Notes under the pieces: model-generated
Seen by the model: the letters and a program-made list of their open reading frames with translations, nothing else
Databases searched by the model: none
Told to the model about the DNA's origin: nothing
Shown: in pieces, positions 16,643 to 26,198 of the stretch
Position numbering within the stretch: position 1 is the stretch's first letter
Layout of the letters: each line of letters opens with the position of its first letter
Made by a program: the position numbers and the translations under genes
NCBI GenBank assembly: GCA_937931165.1
Contig: CALHCI010000053.1
Coordinates: 26,890 to 90,889, forward strand
Source: an uncultured Granulosicoccaceae bacterium
GTDB taxonomy: Bacteria; Pseudomonadota; Gammaproteobacteria; Granulosicoccales; Granulosicoccaceae
Direction of reading: 5' to 3'
Length of the DNA: 64,000 bases

Positions 16643-17057
16643 GGGGGCTCGAGTGGTGCGGGTTAAGTTGAGGGAGAGGCTGTTATGTTGGTTTGCGGTA
16701 CGGGATACCTGACCTGTCGGTTCATTGGAGCTACCAGTTCGGATCGTATTCCTACCGGTTGAGTTCAGTGCCAAAAGGCAGATAGCGGCACGCAGACCCC
16801 ATCAATTGGCAGAGTACGGGAAGCGGGTAATCGGCGTGCCGGTGATTGTTTGTATCAGTGACTCAGTTTAGAGCACAATCCGGAGTATGGAAATGGGCGC
16901 CAACCTGAATTCGCAATTAAACAAGTCGGCGTACTATTGTGCGATACGACTGCACATCACTGCGCCGTTCAGGTGTACAGGTGCATTGAATCAGGTATGG
17001 TACGTGTCGAATTCCCGCCGAGTACATCGGTAAATTTGCTGAAGTCCCGAGCTGCCA
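16643..17057. other. Intergenic region, 415 bp, no gene seen
   Basis: This stretch separates the DUF4345 gene (-) from the orphan ATPase (+). No ORF with family resemblance, no repeat and no tRNA is visible. It should hold the ATPase promoter, but I could not place a convincing -35/-10 pair. Confidence 0.6.
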
Positions 17058-18809
17058 ATGGATAATGACACTACCACGCGATATCAGGAACTTGCGCTTT
17101 CTGACAATGATCGTGACGAACTCAATACGGAAGTACTAAGCCGTAATCATCCGCTTGGAAACGATGTCTTTGAGTACACCAACGATCACTTTAATCCTCA
17201 ACTCTACCAGTTGCTGTTTAATTTCCATCCGAGTCACTTTCAGGAAGATGAGGGTGTGCGACCGGCTATTATTCTGGGTCGCCGTGGCTCCGGGAAAAGC
17301 AGTTACCTGAATAATCTGGCGCACAAAGAAAATATTGCCGCAATTCCTGTCAACAGCTGGGACATTGTTGATCTGATCGAACGGCAGGTAAGTGTCATCC
17401 TGCAATCGCAAGAGTCGATTGATCCGGAGAAGGTTGCCGATATCTGGCACCTGGTTTTTCTAACACTGATTGCCAGACACATTGGCAGTATGGATGCGAC
17501 ACGCCAATCCATAAAAGCCATGCTGACGAATTTTCCGGTTAAAAACATCGTCTCAAAAACGGTCGAGGTGGTCTCGACTGAAGTACTGGACTGGCTGCGA
17601 ATTAAACACGCGGAAAACTCCAATCATGTGTTTAATGTCAATACTATTTTTTATGCACTGAATCTGCGGGAAAATTCACTGGCCGGGTTTGAAACTGCGC
17701 TGCACAGAATAGCGCGTGACTGTGGCAAATGTATTGTGCTGATGATCGATAACCCGGAGCGGCTCAATCAGGATTTCTACGAAAAGTGGGAGAGCTCGTA
17801 TATTGATTCTAATAAAGCGCGATGGAAAACCTACTCTGGTCTGTTAACGCTGCTAGCCACTTTTAATGAAGGGAAAATTGCGTTGCAGGCGCGTTATTGT
17901 GTGCCGGCAGAACAATATTTCTTTCTGCGTGAACGGTCCACCGCAATCCTTAAACATTTATCGAAAATTCAGGTGCTGCACTGGACCAGTGGCGAAATAT
18001 TGTCCGCGCTTGCTCATAGATACATGGTGTATCTGCAGCTGCACCAGAACAATCGCAGCGGTACTCGTTACCAGAAACTCAAGAAAATAGAGATCTATAC
18101 CAGAGATGGTGCTTTTGATTTTTTTCATCAGGTCTTTGAGCCAAAAATCAAAAACTCAAGAGGATATGAGGAAGACACCATCACTTATCTGCTAAGACAC
18201 ACTCAGTTATTGCCCAGGCAGATAATTATTTATCTAAACGAGGCTATTCATCTGGCGTTGAGTGAAGATCCAGGCTACGACCTGACGCGTCTCGATTCCC
18301 GGTTTATCAGGCAGGCTATTCATAACAAAGAGGGTTTGCTGGCTATCGAGGTTGTTGATTCCTATGCTTCGGTTTTTCCTGAAGGGAAAGATATGATGCG
18401 TGCTATCTCAATGCTTCCTGTGCTGACTACCGTTGGTGAGATTAAAAATCACTGGGCCGAGTACGGTGCCAAAAAGGTGCTTAGCAAATTTTCGTCATTT
18501 CCAGAGGTCGTGGTGGAAGCAGACCGGTTTATCCGGTTTTTGACTGAAGTCGGTATCATTGGTCGTGCTACGTTACAGACCGAACCTGAAGCAGGGAGTT
18601 ACGCCAGCGCTGCATTTGAATATACGATGCCTGAGCGGTTAATGTTCAGAGACGAAGATGCTGTCGCTGTGCATCCGCTGTTTTGTAGTCACTGTGATCA
18701 GCAGGAGTGTGCGGAGCTCGACCCTTACAAGGCGGTTTATCCTAAAGGCACAGAGCCGGATGATATTGATAAGCGCCCGTTGATGCGGAAATTCGTACCG
18801 ATTAATTGA
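17058..18809 (+). CDS. Orphan P-loop ATPase with C-terminal Cys/His cluster
   Basis: The protein has 583 residues. Walker A is GRRGSGKSS (74-82), and a Walker B-like strand CIVLMID ends at D231 with DNPERLN after it. LLRHTQLLPRQ at about 378-388 resembles the arginine-rich helical block of AAA/STAND-type ATPases of the Sll1717 kind. Residues about 455-530 may be winged-helix. Near the end H539, C543, C546 and C551 could form a zinc knuckle. There is no membrane segment. I do not recognise a named family; related ATPases occur in defence and stress loci, but nothing adjacent proves that here. It is monocistronic, with a hairpin terminator 18 bases after the stop. Confidence 0.72.
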   Translation: MDNDTTTRYQELALSDNDRDELNTEVLSRNHPLGNDVFEYTNDHFNPQLYQLLFNFHPSHFQEDEGVRPAIILGRRGSGKSSYLNNLAHKENIAAIPVNSWDIVDLIERQVSVILQSQESIDPEKVADIWHLVFLTLIARHIGSMDATRQSIKAMLTNFPVKNIVSKTVEVVSTEVLDWLRIKHAENSNHVFNVNTIFYALNLRENSLAGFETALHRIARDCGKCIVLMIDNPERLNQDFYEKWESSYIDSNKARWKTYSGLLTLLATFNEGKIALQARYCVPAEQYFFLRERSTAILKHLSKIQVLHWTSGEILSALAHRYMVYLQLHQNNRSGTRYQKLKKIEIYTRDGAFDFFHQVFEPKIKNSRGYEEDTITYLLRHTQLLPRQIIIYLNEAIHLALSEDPGYDLTRLDSRFIRQAIHNKEGLLAIEVVDSYASVFPEGKDMMRAISMLPVLTTVGEIKNHWAEYGAKKVLSKFSSFPEVVVEADRFIRFLTEVGIIGRATLQTEPEAGSYASAAFEYTMPERLMFRDEDAVAVHPLFCSHCDQQECAELDPYKAVYPKGTEPDDIDKRPLMRKFVPIN

Positions 18810-18826
18810 TCGATCGTTGTACAAAA

Positions 18827-18851
18827 CCCTGCTTTCACCTTGAAAGCAGGG
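18827..18851. terminator. Bidirectional hairpin terminator
   Basis: A perfect 11-bp stem CCCTGCTTTCA/TGAAAGCAGGG (18827-18837 and 18841-18851) with a 3-base loop lies between the convergent ATPase and glycosidase genes. On the - strand it is followed by TTTT, so it best terminates the glycosidase gene. Confidence 0.8.
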
Positions 18852-18883
18852 CTTGTCCTGTGGGCTGTTAGAAATTACGGGTA

Positions 18884-20413
18884 TTAGTTACCCAATACCT
18901 CCAATTTGAGCCCACGAAATTTCGCCATCTGTTCTGGTGACATACTCTTGAAACCATTGCGCATACGTTCCTGCTTGGTGATGTTTACCGCAGGTAGTGG
19001 CTTGGAAGCCGCAAGCAGACGCTGTTGTTCCTTAAGAATTTTCTTAATCTTGCTTTTATCGACACCGGTAAATTGCAGCTTCTGACTTTCGTTTCGCAAT
19101 CGCTGGAGACGGGCGTTTTGTGCCGAGCGAAGTTTTGCAAGCTCAGTGCGAGCTTTCTTAACTTGTGCTTTGGTTCCGCTGTCTTCGAGGCTTTCAACGG
19201 TGGCAGCCAGCTCTGCAATTGCTGTGTTGGCCTCGTTGTATTCATCAATAGCAGTTTGCAGTTCAGGTTTTTCAAGCAAAGACGTTTTACGGGCGGCTGC
19301 CATGAACAGAGGTGATGGTCCCATCGCAATCTCGGTAACATAACTGCCTTGCAGAGGCTGAGTGTTGTTCTCAATCTGCAGTGAGACGACATTGCCGTTG
19401 GCACCGTCTGCAGACAGGAAATCACTGGTGAAATGCGAGGACATCATACCGCCGATATACCCTGAAAGTCCGGTGTTGCCGCTGTCTGTCAGTGACCAGT
19501 CCAGTTCTTTATTGATGTTAAACAACGCCAGCGCACGAATCGCTGGAAAATCGTTTTCGATACTCGACATCATGCCAGCAGTCCAGACGTCCTTGTCTTC
19601 ACCGGCATCGCTGTTGTCTCCATTCTGACCCCATGCAGGATCAGGGATGTCATGTGGTTCTGCACTACCGGTCTCTGCAATTAGAATAGGTTTATCCGGG
19701 TAGTTGGTGACCAGTGTTGAATACGCAGAGGCAAACACGTCATTAAAACTGTCCCAGCTTGACCATGAGAAATTGCTGCCCCAGTTGTAGCCGTCAATCG
19801 ACGTCCAGTCGACATACGTATCTCCGGGATAGTACTGAGTCATATCATTTACTGAGTCGACATTAACGTTGTTGGCACTCCAGACCCATTCGATATGTTC
19901 ATTGACCCCAGCGGCTTCGAAACGATCGTGAATGTGCTGCCAGGCGGCGACGTACCATGCGGGTGAGTTGCCGTACGGGTACCATGTGCCATTGAACTCG
20001 TGGCCAAAGCGAAGCAATACGGAGGGGCGGCTTTCAGCCGGGTAGCTGTTTACCCAGGCAACCAGTTTGGTTCCCCATAAGTCGATGTAGTTATCCCAGC
20101 TACCGAGCGCAATTTCTGGCAGAAGATTGTCGTTGTTACGAGACAGATCCACCGGCATCCAGCTGATTAATGGAATCATGCCTTCGTTAACAATCTTGCT
20201 GGACTGCCAGTAGAGATGATCCCAGCTGGCTGAGAATGAAGAAAAGACATTCACAAAAGCCATGGACTTTGGCAGGTTGGCATTGAGGTCGGCAATAGCT
20301 TGCTGGTTCCATGCATTGCCGGGTACAAAGGCACCCGTCATCACTTCTGCTGAGACTTGAGTTGACAGAGACAGGGCGGCCGCCAGGGCGGTCGAAAGTA
20401 ATTTAGTGCGCAT
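18884..20413 (-). CDS. Exported GH26-like glycoside hydrolase with C-terminal basic helical tail
   Basis: The protein has 509 residues. A Sec signal peptide (1-22, cleavage after VSA) is followed by a TIM-barrel resembling glycoside hydrolase family 26 (beta-mannanase/endoglucanase): acid/base E139 in LRFGHEFNGTWYPYG and nucleophile E247 in ILIAETGS, about 108 residues apart as in the family. Residues about 375-509 are a highly charged, K/R-rich, probably coiled-coil segment not usual for GH26. It probably cleaves a beta-linked polysaccharide in the periplasm or outside. It is a single gene with its own upstream region. The enzyme class is good; the substrate is unknown. Confidence 0.83.
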   Translation of the reverse strand: MRTKLLSTALAAALSLSTQVSAEVMTGAFVPGNAWNQQAIADLNANLPKSMAFVNVFSSFSASWDHLYWQSSKIVNEGMIPLISWMPVDLSRNNDNLLPEIALGSWDNYIDLWGTKLVAWVNSYPAESRPSVLLRFGHEFNGTWYPYGNSPAWYVAAWQHIHDRFEAAGVNEHIEWVWSANNVNVDSVNDMTQYYPGDTYVDWTSIDGYNWGSNFSWSSWDSFNDVFASAYSTLVTNYPDKPILIAETGSAEPHDIPDPAWGQNGDNSDAGEDKDVWTAGMMSSIENDFPAIRALALFNINKELDWSLTDSGNTGLSGYIGGMMSSHFTSDFLSADGANGNVVSLQIENNTQPLQGSYVTEIAMGPSPLFMAAARKTSLLEKPELQTAIDEYNEANTAIAELAATVESLEDSGTKAQVKKARTELAKLRSAQNARLQRLRNESQKLQFTGVDKSKIKKILKEQQRLLAASKPLPAVNITKQERMRNGFKSMSPEQMAKFRGLKLEVLGN

Positions 20414-20685
20414 TAATCTTCCTTATTAACAGGCAGTTTAAAGAACACGATGAACTGCATTTGGTGGTAGCAATCTCGCGCCGATTTTGTATGTAACAAG
20501 TTTTTACACTGGCTACAGCGCCGCGTTAACGTCCGGAAGGCGATGAGACTGGAGTCACAACAGTTACAACTGAAGACTTCGTCACAAAAAAACTGCTAAT
20601 TGGGAAAATATTCAGTGATTCGTTGCACGAACTCGCACTTTTTTGCGATGCCCGTCAACCGGAAAAGTGACTGGCGGATGTGCGA

Positions 20686-21510
20686 TCAACGGGGTCGATC
20701 ACCATCAATAGTGACGCGGTGCATTTCACGGCGGTACCCATGATAGTCATTCAGCGGATAGTGGAGGGTGCAGCGGTTATCCCAGATTGCGACGGTACCG
20801 GGTTGCCATCTGACGCGGCATTTGAAGTCGTCGCTCAAGGCATGAGAAAACAGAGAAGCTAATATTGCCTCACTCTCGTCTTCGGGTAATTCTATAATTC
20901 TCGTGGTGTGTGCGGGGCTCAGGTACAGCGATTTTCTACCAGTAACCGGATGTGTTCTGACTACCGGATGTATGGCAGTAAAAACCGGCTTTGACTGTTG
21001 CTGCATTGCCCCTGAGGTCAGATGATCAGTGCGCAGTTTATCCTGGTTTTTAGCCGAGCTGTGCTCTGCTGTCAGAGTACTTAGCTGCTGTCTGGTTGAT
21101 GTATCGAGCGCTTCATAGGCCACGTGCTGGTTGGAAAACAACGTGTCGCCCCCAACTGCCGGCACTTCAACCGCGTACAGAACAGATGCCATTGAAGGCT
21201 GTGTCAGATAGGTGCTGTCTGTATGCCAGATACCACCGAATACAGTCTTTTGTTCCGGCTCTTTGATGATTGCTATGACTTCCGGATGATCAGGCAGTGG
21301 TCGGGCGAATGGATAGGCGCCTACCTGCCCGAAGTAGCGTGCGAAACGTACCAGGTGGTCAGGGGTTAATTTTTGCTCTCGGATAAGCAGGACGTGATAT
21401 TTCAGAAAGGCATTGATGGTGGCTTCAATATCCCTGGCGCTCAACTCGCAGCTGAGATCAAGATCGTAAACATCAGCACCGATGGTGGGTGTCAGTGGCT
21501 GGATCTTCAC
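20686..21510 (-). CDS. TauD/TfdA family Fe(II)/2-oxoglutarate dioxygenase
   Basis: This 274-residue enzyme has the iron ligands H96-x-D98 (WHTDSTYL) and distal H250 (WDNRCTLHYPLNDY), with the 2-oxoglutarate arginine in the HGYRREMHR stretch (about 260-261). Members hydroxylate taurine, alkyl sulfates or carbamate-type substrates using O2 and 2-oxoglutarate. No tauABC or sulfate-ester transporter lies next to it, so the substrate is not indicated. It is monocistronic, with 188 bp upstream and 272 bp downstream that hold no gene. Confidence 0.92.
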   Translation of the reverse strand: MKIQPLTPTIGADVYDLDLSCELSARDIEATINAFLKYHVLLIREQKLTPDHLVRFARYFGQVGAYPFARPLPDHPEVIAIIKEPEQKTVFGGIWHTDSTYLTQPSMASVLYAVEVPAVGGDTLFSNQHVAYEALDTSTRQQLSTLTAEHSSAKNQDKLRTDHLTSGAMQQQSKPVFTAIHPVVRTHPVTGRKSLYLSPAHTTRIIELPEDESEAILASLFSHALSDDFKCRVRWQPGTVAIWDNRCTLHYPLNDYHGYRREMHRVTIDGDRPR

Positions 21511-21698
21511 CTTATTCCCCTATGCGTAGTGTTGTCTGAGATATTGCTCTAAATCGCAATATCTCAAGACTAACTGGTCATTACCAGGCAATACTTTACC
21601 ACGTTGACGGAGGTCGGTTACTACATAGAAGCAGGCATGTTGACGACTACGACTGGTGCGAGTAAATCATCGTACTAAACAGACAAAAGATGTCAGTA

Positions 21699-23099
21699 CT
21701 AATTGATTGAAGATCGGTAGATACGGTAAATCGAATCAAATGTTGAAACAAACAGGTCACCGTTTGCGTGTTCAATCATGTGCAGTGGTTTGCTGCCAAA
21801 GTGCTCATCGTTGAACCTGGCAAAATTCTCTTCACGAATAAAATCGGTGTAGGCATCACCGGCAAGATGAACAACGCGAATGTCAGCGGCATTATAACTG
21901 CTGACAAAAAGCTGATTACCATAGTCGTTAAAACCACCGCTGCCAGTGTGAAACAACAGGGCAGTAGGGGTAATGACTTCATGCCATACTCTAACAGAGT
22001 AGCCCACGGTGCTTCCCTGTGGCTCGTCTTCCATGCCCCATAGAAAGTTCTTTCCAGGCTTTAGGTAATTCAGTTTGTCATCACTGGTGGGGCCTGCATC
22101 TGCTCCGAAAAGATCACCGGTCTGTGGGTGAATTGCCAGTGCAAAGGTGTTTCGCAAACCCCGGCTCCACTCCGGATCACCGGGAAATGGATTATCCGCC
22201 GGTATGCCACCCTCTGGCGTATACCTCAGTACTTTGCCAGAGGGATTTCCCTGTTGCTGCGCACTTGCGGGATCCGTGATGTCGCCACGGCCAATGAGCA
22301 GGTTACCCGCAAGATCGAATGCCAGGTCACCACCGTTGTGGATATCTGCGATGGGCAGATCGTCGACAAGTGTGACCGGGTTGACTCCGGTGTTATCTAC
22401 GGCCGTATAGCGAATAATCTCTGCATGATCGGTGGCACCGTTTACTCCGGGAACAGTGGCGTGAACGTAAACATAGCCGTTGTTTTCAAAGTCCGGGTCG
22501 AGCACCAGACCAAGCATGCCTTTTTCAGCACCGCTAACCACCTGAGTAGTGGCAAATGGTTGAGCTTGCAGCTGACCTGTCGCCTCTATGATTCGAATAG
22601 CGCCGGTTTGAAGTTCTGCGTAGAACATTCTTCCATCGGGCGCCATGGCCATGCGTACAGGAATGTCTGCGCCAGTCAGCAAAACATCGGCATTAAAACC
22701 TGCAGCGAGACTGGCAATCTGTTCTGGCAGTTTACCGTCTACGGAAAGTGAAACGTTATAGTTGGTAGTTTTATCCAGACTAACAACAGTCAGTGTATAA
22801 GTTGACGCAAGCAACTGATCCTGCACCACGCCGGATACACGGCCAGTCGATGGCTCTAATACCAGACCTGAGGGCAGTGCCGGGGCAATGGATAAGAGTG
22901 TGGTCGGTGAATCTGCGAGTTGCTGTGCAGCATCTGCGAGCAGTGGCAGGTTGTCTACTGCGGTTTGTGTTCGCAGTGACACTTGATTGGTGATTGTCTT
23001 GGTTTGTACCGGCTGCGAGGTATTGTCTTCGCAGCCGGTTGTGTAGAGCATCAGGCCAACTAGCGGGTATAACAGCAGTGAGCGGCTGATTATTTCCAT
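21699..23099 (-). CDS. Lipoprotein, glucose/sorbosone dehydrogenase-type beta-propeller
   Basis: The protein has 466 residues. A lipobox (YTTGC) places the acyl cysteine at C23. Residues about 35-120 form an Ig-like putative domain (PALPSGLVLEPSTGRVSG, the He_PIG pattern). From about 130 to the end there is a PQQ-type sorbosone/glucose dehydrogenase propeller, with PVRMAMAPDGRMFYAE, DIHNGGDLAFD, LRNTFALA and NYLKPGKNFLWG. It is probably an envelope-attached quinoprotein oxidising a sugar or aldose. It lies 54 bases after the DUF1501 gene and belongs to the exported cluster with DUF1800. No PQQ synthesis gene is in the window. Confidence 0.85.
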   Translation of the reverse strand: MEIISRSLLLYPLVGLMLYTTGCEDNTSQPVQTKTITNQVSLRTQTAVDNLPLLADAAQQLADSPTTLLSIAPALPSGLVLEPSTGRVSGVVQDQLLASTYTLTVVSLDKTTNYNVSLSVDGKLPEQIASLAAGFNADVLLTGADIPVRMAMAPDGRMFYAELQTGAIRIIEATGQLQAQPFATTQVVSGAEKGMLGLVLDPDFENNGYVYVHATVPGVNGATDHAEIIRYTAVDNTGVNPVTLVDDLPIADIHNGGDLAFDLAGNLLIGRGDITDPASAQQQGNPSGKVLRYTPEGGIPADNPFPGDPEWSRGLRNTFALAIHPQTGDLFGADAGPTSDDKLNYLKPGKNFLWGMEDEPQGSTVGYSVRVWHEVITPTALLFHTGSGGFNDYGNQLFVSSYNAADIRVVHLAGDAYTDFIREENFARFNDEHFGSKPLHMIEHANGDLFVSTFDSIYRIYRSSIN

Positions 23100-23153
23100 T
23101 GATATGCTTTCATGGCGATATCACTCAGAAAAGGTTGTAGCTCGGGTTTCAGA

Positions 23154-24404
23154 TCAAACAATACCGAGGGCAGTTGCGCCGAATTGATTGGGGTCGGTAA
23201 ATACCGGCCCTGCATCATGACCAAGGTGATTGTTTATAATTTCGCCAAAGACCTGACGAAAATCCACTTCCATCGGCAGATTGCTTTGGTCTCTGATGTC
23301 AGCGGAAACAAGATCACTGCCATAGGTGCCGCCTTGTACCGCACCGCCAGTGATCAACATGGTTTGTCCCGCACCGTGGTCTGTGCCGCCGGATCCGTTT
23401 TCGAAATTACGCCGACCGAACTCTGAAAAAACTACCATGACGCAGTCCTGCCATTTCCCGATGGCTTTCATGTCATTTGCAAAGGCTTCAATGCCGCTAT
23501 TCAAATCTGCCATCAGATTGGGGTGTCGACCACCGGTGACACCCTGACCGCTGTGTGTATCGAAACCGCCCATGCCGGTGTAGTAGATATCGGTACCGAG
23601 CCCACCACCGTGAATAAGCTGCGATATACCTTCCAGTGATTGCCCCAGTCTACTGCCGGAGTATTCAACATTCGGTACATAGCTTTCGACAATCTGTTGA
23701 ATTTTATCGATGTTCTGGTGGCCTGCCTGAATGGCCTGTTGTACAGCCAGTGCGTTACCGTTACTCGCATGGCGTTCAAGGATAGAGCGGGCCAGTTGCA
23801 GGCGCCTGTCGCTCTCACCCGAGTACCGACCGTCTCTGTTGTAGGCAAACGAAGAAAGTCTGCTCATTTGTAGCAGGTTGATGCCTGGCCCTTGCAATGC
23901 CTTGGCGTTGTAGCCCACCGAAATACAACCGAGGCTGTGCGGGTTGTAGAGTTGTGCATAGCGCGCAACCCAGCCGGTTTTGTCGTTGGCATCCAGCCCG
24001 CTTGTGTCGCCGGTATGAAAGACATCTTTACTGGTAAAGTGGCTTCGGTTTGCATCGGGGTAGCCTACTTTTTGAACCATTGCCAATTGGCCGTCGCCAT
24101 GCAGGGCTTGCAGGCCAGTCAGGTTGGGGTGCAATCCGTATTCTGAAGTTGCAGCGCTGCCACTGTTCAGTTCCAGTGGCGTTTCAATGGAAAGCGAAGG
24201 CCTGCGGTCGTGGTATGCGCCTATGTTTAAAGGTACTACGGTGTTAAGTGAGTCGTTGCCACCATCAAGATTCACCAGCACCACGAACTTTCGATTGTCG
24301 GCTGCACGGGCGATGTTTGCCAGTGGCCCAAGTGCGGCGAGCCCGGCGCCGGCAACACTCAGTTGCAGCAGGTTGCGTCGAGATATTTTTATATTATTAG
24401 ACAT
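23154..24404 (-). CDS. DUF1501 protein with Tat-type signal
   Basis: This 416-residue protein begins with a twin-arginine signal (SRRNLLQLS, arginines 9-10, hydrophobic stretch to ARA at about 34). The mature part starts with KFVVLVNLDGGNDSLNTVVP, the DUF1501 hallmark, and ends with MVVFSEFGRR..NGSGGTDHGAG, an alkaline-phosphatase-fold type motif. Function is unknown; related proteins are sulfatase/phosphatase-like. It is the middle gene of a three-gene exported cluster: DUF1800 starts it 13 bases upstream and the propeller lipoprotein follows. DUF1501/DUF1800 pairs recur in many bacteria. Confidence 0.92.
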   Translation of the reverse strand: MSNNIKISRRNLLQLSVAGAGLAALGPLANIARAADNRKFVVLVNLDGGNDSLNTVVPLNIGAYHDRRPSLSIETPLELNSGSAATSEYGLHPNLTGLQALHGDGQLAMVQKVGYPDANRSHFTSKDVFHTGDTSGLDANDKTGWVARYAQLYNPHSLGCISVGYNAKALQGPGINLLQMSRLSSFAYNRDGRYSGESDRRLQLARSILERHASNGNALAVQQAIQAGHQNIDKIQQIVESYVPNVEYSGSRLGQSLEGISQLIHGGGLGTDIYYTGMGGFDTHSGQGVTGGRHPNLMADLNSGIEAFANDMKAIGKWQDCVMVVFSEFGRRNFENGSGGTDHGAGQTMLITGGAVQGGTYGSDLVSADIRDQSNLPMEVDFRQVFGEIINNHLGHDAGPVFTDPNQFGATALGIV

Positions 24405-24417
24405 AACAGAGCTCCGG

Positions 24418-26046
24418 TTATTTGAGGTGAAAGCTTGGGTGCTGACAAAGAATCCACAGCAGATTGCGTAGCTTTCGGCTCTGGTGGGTAGTGTTTTGCG
24501 GGGTGTAGTTAACGGGGGTTTCAGTACCGTCGCTACTAATCTCGACGTTCATGTAATTGATTAAATCCTGTCTTTCGGTGTCATCAAGTGATACCCCTAA
24601 CAGCATCGCTACATGATCTACAACTTCTACTGCGGTGGTTGCACCGGCAGGTTGAATCGCAGCGCCAATGTCGTAGCCTGCTTCTTCCTGATTGTTTCGG
24701 TTGGTGATCAGTTCATTGACAAAGTTAGGCATAGCCACCCCGGTTGCATGGCTGTTGATTTTGTCGTCACCCTGCGGCCAGCCTTCCACACTCGGTGGAC
24801 GAGATGGCAGGCTTTCCATTTCGGTCAGATAGCGTCGGTATTGCCAGTTGCTTTCTGTTAAGCCGGTGGTGCGAACCAGCCCGACTACCTGTTCATAGAA
24901 ATCTCGAATCAAACCTTCTCTGGCAGACTCTGAAAAGAACGACTCGGAAAGAAACAGCGTTTTAAGTGCCGGTCCAACATTCAGGCTGTTCTGGCGTAAT
25001 TCGTTGGCAAACGCATTGACTAACGCCTCTGGCGGATTGTCGCTGTGAAAGTGTCTGAGCAGTTTGCGGCTTAAATAGCCGGCCACCAGATCGGAGCCAC
25101 CGGCATCTGCATGTTGCATGGTAAGGTCAACCATAACACCATAATCATCGTTGCCAAGATCGTGACTAACGTTGCTGCCAAGGGGTTGTTTGCTGCCGAC
25201 GGCTTTACTTTCAGGGTCAAAGATCACCTGCGTCAATCCGGTACCTGGATTGTATTGGCGACGCCAGCCGGTGAAAGCGCGTGATGCTTCAATAACATCG
25301 GTTTCGGTGTAGCCGTTGTCGACTCCCAGTGTGTATAACTCCCAGAATTCTCGGGCATAGTTTTCATTGGGTGCAAACTTGCTGTTGTCTGCGCCATCGA
25401 GAAAGATCAACATGGCTCCGTGACGAGATACATCGAGCAGCAGATCGCGAAAATTGCCGGTGCCCCTCTCGCGAAGCATATTGATAAAATCAATCATCAG
25501 GTGATCTTCTTCACCGCTGAAAGTTTCAAAGTCCACGCCGAAGTGGTCCTGCCAGAACATGCCCATGACTTCCTGAAAGGCGTTAGGGTTGTTCATTAGC
25601 AGGTGAATATTCCAGTCCACCACATCAGATACACTGGGGAATTTACCTTCGAAACCTGCCGGGTCATCGTCGTTGATCAGCAACGCATTAGCGTCCGCTT
25701 CAAATGGTTGACTCCCTGTCGGAGCGAAAGCCATCATCTCGTCAATGTAGACGGATAGTCCTTTAGATTGAACAAGTTCCGGCGTACCAGGCTGGATACC
25801 AAAGTGTGTTCTGGACAGAAAATGCCTGATGTCGGCTTCTGAGAATTCAGTTTTAGGACTGAGAGAGGAATCGTTATAGATGACGTTTGGGGTAGCAGAT
25901 CCACTATTGCCGCCACCCGGGGTTGCCGCACCCGTTGCGGGGGAATCCGATCCCCCTCCACCACAAGCCACCACTGCGGATGTCAAGAGTGTCAGTAACA
26001 ACTTCCTGGCTAACCCGCCGGTAGCCTGAACAAGCCTGTTCTCCAT
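24418..26046 (-). CDS. DUF1800 lipoprotein
   Basis: The protein has 542 residues. The signal peptide ends in lipobox VVAC (C28), followed by a glycine/serine-rich linker. The DUF1800 body starts with SEADIRHFLSRTHFGIQPG and continues with FWQDHFGVDFET, a catalytic-looking NENYAREFWELYTLG and RAFTGWRR. Function is unknown; DUF1800 proteins are paired with DUF1501 proteins. It is first in the exported cluster, with 152 bp upstream of it before nrtS. The two proteins probably act together in the periplasm. Confidence 0.92.
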   Translation of the reverse strand: MENRLVQATGGLARKLLLTLLTSAVVACGGGGSDSPATGAATPGGGNSGSATPNVIYNDSSLSPKTEFSEADIRHFLSRTHFGIQPGTPELVQSKGLSVYIDEMMAFAPTGSQPFEADANALLINDDDPAGFEGKFPSVSDVVDWNIHLLMNNPNAFQEVMGMFWQDHFGVDFETFSGEEDHLMIDFINMLRERGTGNFRDLLLDVSRHGAMLIFLDGADNSKFAPNENYAREFWELYTLGVDNGYTETDVIEASRAFTGWRRQYNPGTGLTQVIFDPESKAVGSKQPLGSNVSHDLGNDDYGVMVDLTMQHADAGGSDLVAGYLSRKLLRHFHSDNPPEALVNAFANELRQNSLNVGPALKTLFLSESFFSESAREGLIRDFYEQVVGLVRTTGLTESNWQYRRYLTEMESLPSRPPSVEGWPQGDDKINSHATGVAMPNFVNELITNRNNQEEAGYDIGAAIQPAGATTAVEVVDHVAMLLGVSLDDTERQDLINYMNVEISSDGTETPVNYTPQNTTHQSRKLRNLLWILCQHPSFHLK

Positions 26047-26198
26047 GTTCGCGCCTTCTGTTTGCTGTATGAAAACAACTATTCGAACGATGTGAGGTAT
26101 TCGGCTTGCCGGGAATTATCTTTAAGTGTTGTGCGTTAACAGGCGTTAAATCTTTTGAAATCCAGATCAGAACCACATTTTTTTCTGAAAACGTATGC

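Noticed and set aside
22128..22751. 207-residue ORF on the + strand inside the propeller lipoprotein gene
   Set aside because: It lies wholly opposite a well-supported coding sequence and shows no family pattern or ribosome-binding site.
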